In this document: positions 57,011 through 64,000 of the stretch, piece after piece
How the letters are laid out: each line of letters begins with the position of its first letter
Numbering within the stretch: position 1 is the stretch's first letter
Source: Fasciolopsis buskii
Taxonomy: Eukaryota > Platyhelminthes > Trematoda > Plagiorchiida > Fasciolidae
Length of the DNA stretch: 64,000 nucleotides
Direction of reading: 5' to 3'
Assembly: GCA_008360955.1 (NCBI GenBank)
Contig: LUCM01008873.1
Span: forward strand, 355,537 to 419,536
Program-made: the position numbers and the translations under genes
Notes under the pieces: model-generated
What the model saw: only the letters and a program-made list of their open reading frames with translations
What the model was told of the DNA's origin: nothing
Database searches by the model: none

Positions 57011-57879
57011 TTGCCGGCTGACCCGTTCTACATTAACCTGACGCAAGCTGACATTGGACTAAACAGGGCTTACGAAAATGGGTTAGAATTCGTGACCGTG
57101 TCTTTGCTGAGATCATCATCTGGGATTCAAGGCAGTCAGCCTTACTTCTTACTTGCTCACTTTCTCTCACATCCACGCTGATACACTCTTTGACCTCTTT
57201 TGTAGTGGATGTACCGTCTTTACCAGTGGCTTAGGTGACTAAACATTGAGCTTTTTCCAAAGTGGGCTGACGAAAATTTCAATGGACTTTTAATAAATCA
57301 GTGCTCTTATCGTATTTCGGGATTTTAAACACATCCAGCCCGTTCACTCCTCGCTTCTCTTGTCATCTTATCCTTTTCACTGTCTTGGCCGGGCTGGGTA
57401 GGTCGTTCTTGTTAGCCCTAGCCCTAAAGCCGCTCCCAAAATTGATAACAGCTCAGTGCAATGTTGCCCCCCCTTACGGAATAGAAGCACTATATTGCAG
57501 GTATGTTTTCGCGATCCAGTAACCACCACGATCTCAAGCCGGAACTCACACACTACTTCTCTCGTTTGCGCTTTTGATTCCTCACCCAGAGTAGACGAGA
57601 TGTAACCGGTTCCGTCCGCGTAATGGCAATTCTAAATCTTGTGTCCTACCACGCCTACTAAGAACCTGCTAGCTAGATCTGGCGCTCGAGTACTGATTCT
57701 TTCAACCTAAACTACGTTGCCGATTGCCTTGGATACCTTAACTCGCCTCTCTGCGATTGGGCAAAGGCAGCATTACTACGGCCTCTGAAACGGCTTACGC
57801 ACCTCATATTCATCACCCTTACTGCTGACTAAGATCAAAAGCTGCAACAACAAAAATTACAGTATAGAAGACATTCTTG

Positions 57880-60150
57880 GCTAGCGTATCCAAGCCATAA
57901 TTTTAAACAAAATTTCTTTTACCCGACGCACCTCTCAGGCTGGAGAACAATATTCCAGAATGAACCTGATATGGGTTCTAAAAGTGTGCCTCGTTTCAAC
58001 TCTGCGTGTTAGCTTTTGTATAATGGTCTTGTTGATTATTTCGGTTTGCAGTTTGTTTGAGAGCATGTTCCGATAAGTTTAGGTTGCAGGAGTAAATTAG
58101 GACAAGTAGCGAACTTGACGGATTATGAAACTGATTTGGTTACCAAGATTCGGTTCTTTTAGGAGCATGGTGAACTTGCATTCCTTATTGCTGTCGTTCC
58201 GGAATACAGTTTTATCTCTCACTCGATTTCCCAGCCAGCAGAGGGGAAAGGGACGACGGTTCGGATAACATCGAAGACACTGTTGATGCAATACAGGATA
58301 AGGACGCCCAGAAAGCTACCTCCTATTTTACCGTTGGTCGTTAATCTAAGTTTAGATGCAAAACTGCGCACTGGAACCACCTGGTTTCCACATGATAGGC
58401 ACGGTAGGACCCAAGACAAGATTGGGTCAATGATACCTGAGAACTCGATTTTATTTAGCGACCTGCGCTGAAGCACTCCGTCAAAAGCCTTCATCCTTCC
58501 TGAAAAGATCTCTGCAATAGACCTTCCGGTACTAGTGGCTTTTATGGTGGTGTTCGGATAATCATCAAGGAAACGGCGCAAGATTTCATCTAAAGAAAAC
58601 CATGCAGTCCACTGTTGACTGGCGTATGCTTTATAAGGTAGGCGATAGGGCTATCCTTAAGCAGACGTCCTTAAGTTCTTGAGACAATCGGGGTGTTGTT
58701 AATTGGGAGGAATTGTGCGGAATCAGAGTATGTGACCTTTTAAGAAGTAGGAAAATCTCCGGCATTTTGCAGGGTGCCGGAAAGGTGCGGCATTAAATGG
58801 AAAAATGAAAAGGGTTTCCCCACAAACGCAAGATGACTGTTCCAACGAGCGAGAAGACAGCCGGATGAAGTGAGTTGGGTTTGGATGGTAGCCAGTTTTG
58901 GTGTCTAACAACCGTTGGCCCATACCTTCGTAAGAATTGCGACTGTTGAGTATGGCTCCCTAGTCCAGCGAAGTCGGCACGGGGTGGCAGGATGGTTGTC
59001 GTTCACCAGACCATATGCAAAGAATTCGCCGAACGTCCCTGCAATCCTTTGCGGGTTGGTTAAATAAATGTCTGTGGACAGTACATGGGAATTGAGATGC
59101 TGAGGGCATGGAGGAGATGGTTCTTCTGTTAAACAATTTTCTATTAACGCGGTTGGTTTGGGCTGGTCTAGGGCTAGAAGCTCTTGCATTTTGCTCATGT
59201 AACTTCTGTGGAGTCACTAGATTTGCTGAAAAAGACGAAGAAAAATCTCTAGTTCTGAACAGGTTACGTCGGAATTTAGGGAGCTTTCAGTATGGTCTGC
59301 CACGATAATTTTTTTTGGTGGGCTTATTGGGAGTTTGGGGTGTAGCCAAGGCATAAAGGCGCCTGCTTAAACTGCGGTATAGCCTGTCAGCGGACACGTG
59401 AACCTCGTGCGTTAAAAGGAGTACTAAGTGGGATTACAAGCTAGAGTAGGTTGTCGATTCCAATCAGCTCCCATATGCTGCATGGAATTTGGTGGTGAGT
59501 AGCTATTTGGAAGTGGAAATTTGATGGACAGCTGCAGGAAGAATGATCACCTCGGGATAAATTAGTCGCATCAAATGTTTTGGGATGTGTTGCACTATCA
59601 AAAATATGAAGACGATGAACTGGCAGTCCCTAGCTGTCGGTTGCATGCTAGGTCTATCGTTTTTAACACTGTAAAAGGAAGAATGCATTTACTCGGGAGC
59701 ATAAAGTTTGGACCCGCAAACGCCGGATGCACTGAAGTCGCCAGCGACCACTTGATAGACCGGATGGAATATATAGTAACTCAGATATCATCAGAAAATC
59801 ATATTAACAGGGATCTGGGGCTGTAGACACATCCATCCAAAAGATTGTCGTTTCCCTCCTCATCTCGGATCCGTACGGCAGCTTTGGTGGTACTCAGCAT
59901 AGGATAATGACACAAGGTAGTTGGGATTTGTTGTTGAACGTGAACAAAGAAGCTACCTTCTCCCAGAGTTTGGCGGCCTTTTCCGAAAGATTTACAGACA
60001 GGATTGGCTATGGCAGTGTGCGGAGTAGGGTAATTAAGCCACATCTCAGTGGTTTGCATGAAGTCGAAGTTTAACGAGAGTACAGAAAGGTGGATGCATT
60101 TAATGCCCCTCAGCATAGAGGGAGCATTTAGTGAGAGAAGCAAAAATTAT
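57880..60150 (-). mobile_element. CR1-like LINE, minus strand
   Basis: Endonuclease piece (59799-60143): FDFMQTTEMWLNYPTPHTAI, GEGSFFVHVQQQIPT, LDGCVYSPRS. Linker: NPQRIAGTFGEFFAYGLVND (58960-59060). Reverse transcriptase: AGDFPTS-K, PINNTPIVSRT, LHGFL near 58600, MKAFDGVLQRRSLNKIEFSG IIDPILSW, GGSFLGVLILYCINSVFDVI, and RTHIRFILEYCSPA near 57960. Order and spacing fit one decayed element of about 2.3 kb. Confidence 0.78.
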
Positions 60151-62049
60151 CCGGAAGAGCCCTTGCCACAAACAGACGTCACGAATGATGACACTTGATT
60201 GCCCGCCGATAAGGAACCATATAGAGAATCATCATTTTTACTTTAGATCCGTTTTTCAGAATTATTTTGCTTAGCATTTGTAACCTTGCTTGCGTCGATG
60301 GAGCAAGAGACAACCGAGTCATGAGTTTGTTGGAATCGGGTTTCGATGCGCCAGTGACACCTGACCCGTTTCATTGCGCAGTATGAGGGAGCGTTGGTTC
60401 ATGAAAGTGCGGAGTTCTTTTATTTAGTGGATGGAAACAGAAGGTGGATGATAGGCGATGCTAACTGAGAGGGAGATTTGATAGGAGGTCAATTTATTGA
60501 CAGGATTAATATAATTCGTCATTTTTAGTTCCAGCCATCATGAAAAACAGAGACAATAATAGGAAATGATTTACCGACGGGTCGCCAATGTCACTGTGGT
60601 TGGTGGGAGTGGAAAAGAACAGAGATCAAGTGGTCATATTTAGCGTCTTAAGCTGGGTTATATACAGACAGCAGGATGGTACATATTCAGAAGAGGTTTG
60701 ACGGGAGGGGGATGGACAAGGACAAAAGGGTAGATTGAAACGGCACAGCGTTGTGGAGTGGGAGGCGCGTTTAGGTGTAAGGGTGGTATCTGTGGGTTGG
60801 GGATGTCAATGAGTTTGGCATGTAGTTCATGCACAAATCAAGTTGGAAATAAATTTCTGTCTGTTTTATGTTGAGCGGCGCCGATTGAAATGGCAGTAGG
60901 GCGAGATGTAACGGAACAGAGTGGTGCCCAACGGTATGCGTGAAAGGTGGCAGATTAATAGGGTTAAATCAAATGTTTGCCTATGTACAGAAAATTGTGC
61001 AACAGGCAGATGGTGTGGAGGGTGGAGACCGGATAACTTTTTGTGCCTGATCTGTGCCTCGCACACCGGTAGATCAGAGGTTGGTCGGTTTATTTAATAA
61101 ACCGGTACTGGAAACTGGGCCAGCTTTTTGATTGTCTAATGGTGAGTGCGCCTTGTGGCTAATTAGACACGGTCGGAAGCTGTAGCATCCTTTTAGAAGG
61201 CAACTTTGGGATGCACTGGATGGGTTGGGAGCAGCGATTGGGAGGTGCACTTGGACCAGTTATGGAGTTTGCTGACAGTGTGGGTACTGTAACATATAGA
61301 TTGATTGAAAATTACTTCACCATTCTTCCGTTCGTTCCTCTCCCGATGCCAGACCATTCCTTCCCAACTTACCTGCATGACACTGATTTTGGTTGTCGTC
61401 TGCCTTCGGCGTTGTTTTGTTCCTATTCATTATATTTGAAACTATTTAGATGACGTTCGGTGCGGTCACAGTTCATCTAACTTAGGACTGCTTGTTTCTT
61501 TGCGGTTCACTTTCATTTATCAATCACGTTGGTTGGACGTAAACGTTCCGTTCTTTTACAGTGATCTTTGGCTTCCACGCTCAAGCAAGTGTTGGATTGG
61601 TCGAATGTGCAGAATCTTTCGCACTTGCATGAACCGCGGCACAGGTGCATTCTATTTGTTCTTTTTTATGGATCGTTCATTTTTGGGCTGATGTTCGTCC
61701 GGTTTTTGACCACCTCTTTGCTTGATAGTGACTGAGACCCACCGGCAAAGCTATGGTTGTTGTGTACAAAACTTCTAACTCATGAATAGCAACGCAGAAT
61801 TTGCATAGCAGTCTTGGTTTTCGTTGGGTCTCTGGATGAATTGGGCAATGCGTTGTCTTGACGTCTCAATGAGCTAGCAAGAACGTGGGAAGTCTATTTT
61901 CGAACGAATTGCTCCGTGATTTGCTGATCGGCTTCATTCGGACGAAGACCCGAACATTTTGTCGTTACAGAGTTTTGACATGCCAGTTACACGTTGTATG
62001 AACACGAACACACCAGGTGGCTGCAGAGGGAACGTGTGATGATGGTCAG
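60151..62049. other. no gene recognised
   Basis: Lies between the minus-strand LINE and the Bel/Pao gag. It could hold the 5' part or LTR of the latter, but no terminal repeat could be shown. Confidence 0.4.
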
Positions 62050-63211
62050 CGTCTACTGTCACCGCTGCATTATTGTAAGACACAGGCAACGGGGAAGACG
62101 GAAGTGTGTTACGCTCCCACCTGAGGCTGGGTCTGAAATTGCGTGTGGAATTTTGAAGAGCCGTTTTGGTCGCCCACACGAAATTCTCCGGCCACCGTTA
62201 TATAGGTAGGTTTGGGGCCTCGAATCCAGTCTACTAGACGTAGATGCGCTCTCTGGCGTAGCATTGCGCACGGGAAGCTTTAGAAATGCCCTCGAGCATT
62301 ACAATGCCGATCTTGATTTGCTTGCCATATATGAATATATGAAGGTGCAACTACCATATTCTTTGCAACCAAAGTGAGCAGAGAATGTAGCTGGACTAAC
62401 TCAGGACGGGAGGGAACCGAAGTTGAAAAAAACTGGCTGATTTCGTGTCAGCAATGGCCAGAATAGCCCGAAATCGTTTTGGGTAGTTTGCATAAAAGAT
62501 CAAGGAGAAATTTGGGTCTGGTGCGAACTCGCGAAGGAGTAACATTCTCCCCTCCGTCCCGAGCCACATCTTGGACCTCAAGATACAAGGAAGGAAGAAG
62601 CGAGCGCCGCAGTGAGTATGGTGCGAGGAGAGGCTTCGTGTGGCAACGAGCTCCATTTTCTGGGGACCAGGGACAGTTGCCCTATTAGAAGGTGACCAAA
62701 GATTCCAATTGTGCTTTGTTTACCTAAGGGGCAATCATCTGGTGGGAGAATGCAATACCGGAATTAGGTGCATTGTGGTGGACGGTGGCGGCCGGCATTA
62801 TTGGCTACTGCACACAACCGCTCAGAGAACCCAACAGGGAACTAAGATGACCGAACATGGCACTGCGCGGCCGCTAAGTTACAAAATGTGTTCCTGTCGT
62901 TGGGTGCAACTTTCGTGAAGCTGAAATTCGCGGACCAAGAGGTAGAAGGCTACGCACTGTTGCTTGATGGGTCTGACACAACCTTCCTCGGGTCGGATGC
63001 GCTAGCCCGGTTGGGCCTCAGGAAGCGAAGTGAGCGGCTGACAATAAAAACGGTCAGTGGAACCGCAAGGATCAACTCGGTGAGTAAGGCATTGCCAAAG
63101 AACGAGTCGGAGTCGATGAACATCGAAAGTGCCGTTTGTGTCGGGGAGCTGCCGATAATGAGTCCGACCATAAAAGTCCGAAAGGATTACATACTGGCTC
63201 TACTTAGCTGA
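62050..63211 (+). mobile_element. Bel/Pao LTR retrotransposon, gag C-terminus and protease
   Basis: CVTLPPEAGSEIACGILKSR FGRPHEI and DVDALSGVALRTGSFRNALE ...VQLPYSLQPK are Pao gag blocks (capsid-type DUF1759 region). TQDGREPKLKK and frameshifted LADFVSAMARIARNRFG follow. A zinc-knuckle-like segment, CFVYLRGNHLVGEC...GGRHYWLLH (62710-62812), precedes a retropepsin/DUF1758-like part, VEGYALLLDGSDTTFLGSDA LARLGL, RLTIKTVSGTARINS (62888-63211). In relatives the active site reads ALLDxGSDTT; here Leu sits at the usual Asp position and Asp follows it. No reverse transcriptase was recognised downstream and no LTRs were found. Confidence 0.78.
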
Positions 63212-64000
63212 TAATCTAATTAAAGAAGTCGAAGGAGACATTTTAGTTTTGACCGGATATGAAGTCCGGGGTCTAGAATAGAAGTTGGGTGGTATGAATT
63301 AATTTTCTTGCATGTGTATTACATCCAAACTTTGGCCGCAGTTGTCTACGCAAATTACGCCTGTCCTATGTAAATCGGGCTATATTCAGCGCCTTAAGCA
63401 ACCCAGGAGAGATTCCTTTTATGTATTATTTGTAAAACGCCAAAGCCATCCACCCAAACTAATTTGTATTTAATTCTGCAAATTGCACGGCTCGCTACTA
63501 GAAAATAGCCAGATTCTTTGAGCTACGGATTAACTGTCGCTTCTTGTTATCCCGATGTCCGCCATTACAAAATTGCTGCAAATGCTGCACCAAAGGTACG
63601 TAACTCTGAGCCACCTTCCATCAACCCCCGTTTTTGCTGCCCTAAAGTAACCGTCAAAGAAAAAAGAGAGTTGTTACCATTTGCTGTTGATTATACCCCC
63701 CTCTTAAACCCACCGACCATAGATACACTGCTACTTATAAGGGGTTCAGCCGTCTCCGTTGCTTTAAGTCACAAACGGCCCAACATGTCTGCATAGTTTG
63801 TGCCCCTCGTCCAGCAAAATTCAGCCCATCTGAATTGCCCACCATGTGCTCCCTGGATGCGCCGTTAATCACAACTACTCCCACCGATCAGTAGGCTTCT
63901 CTTCCGGAACGATTCCCCTGCAGATCCAGTCCTTTTGAAGATTGTTTTTACCAACTATCGCCGTGGTCACAACAGTAACTTCCCCCTACTACGGAAACCT
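63212..64000. other. no gene recognised
   Basis: Follows the Bel/Pao protease remnant, where polymerase would be expected in an intact element. A 92-codon plus-strand frame at 63518-63796 has no recognised domain. Confidence 0.4.

Overview
This is a eukaryotic window of moderate GC with long introns, many decayed retroelements and one assembly gap. The non-LTR elements (RTE-like and CR1-like families of the kind abundant in flukes and schistosomes), a Bel/Pao element, tRNA-derived SINEs and scattered small exons suggest a parasitic flatworm, most likely a digenean trematode. That assignment is inference; no species-diagnostic sequence was recognised.

The main result is a host gene on the minus strand, 49268 down to 34261. 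Seven exons can be joined by consensus splice sites with matching phases (333+188+156+172+171+39+81 nt = 380 codons). The product is a METTL17 / Rsm22-family mitochondrial ribosome assembly factor. It has a basic N-terminal presequence, a DFGSGLGTVTW methyltransferase-fold motif I, and an APCPH-type cysteine cluster that in the family binds a 4Fe-4S cluster. The C-terminal part, about 100 residues judged from relatives, was not found. Its introns hold RTE fragments, a DDE transposase relic, SINEs and a dispersed repeat. Two inverted 315-bp RTE segments, differing at one position by hand alignment, bracket exons 4 to 7.

Layout: 1-689, 3' end of a CR1-like LINE. 690-26350, mostly unrecognised sequence with SINE copies, an RTE copy (7.9-8.6 kb, minus), a 221-codon Cys-rich reading frame (10.6-11.3 kb, minus), several weak exon candidates, a gap (21.64-21.86 kb) and a dispersed repeat. 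26.35-30.02 kb, a nearly complete CR1-like LINE broken by a putative solo LTR, a foldback element and two SINEs. 30.9-33.65 kb, an RTE copy with endonuclease and reverse transcriptase remnants. 34.26-49.27 kb, the METTL17 gene. 49.9-60.15 kb, RTE and CR1-like fragments on both strands. 62.05-63.21 kb, gag and protease remnants of a Bel/Pao LTR retrotransposon.

No CRISPR array, rRNA gene or intact tRNA gene was seen. All mobile elements carry stops or frameshifts and look inactive.
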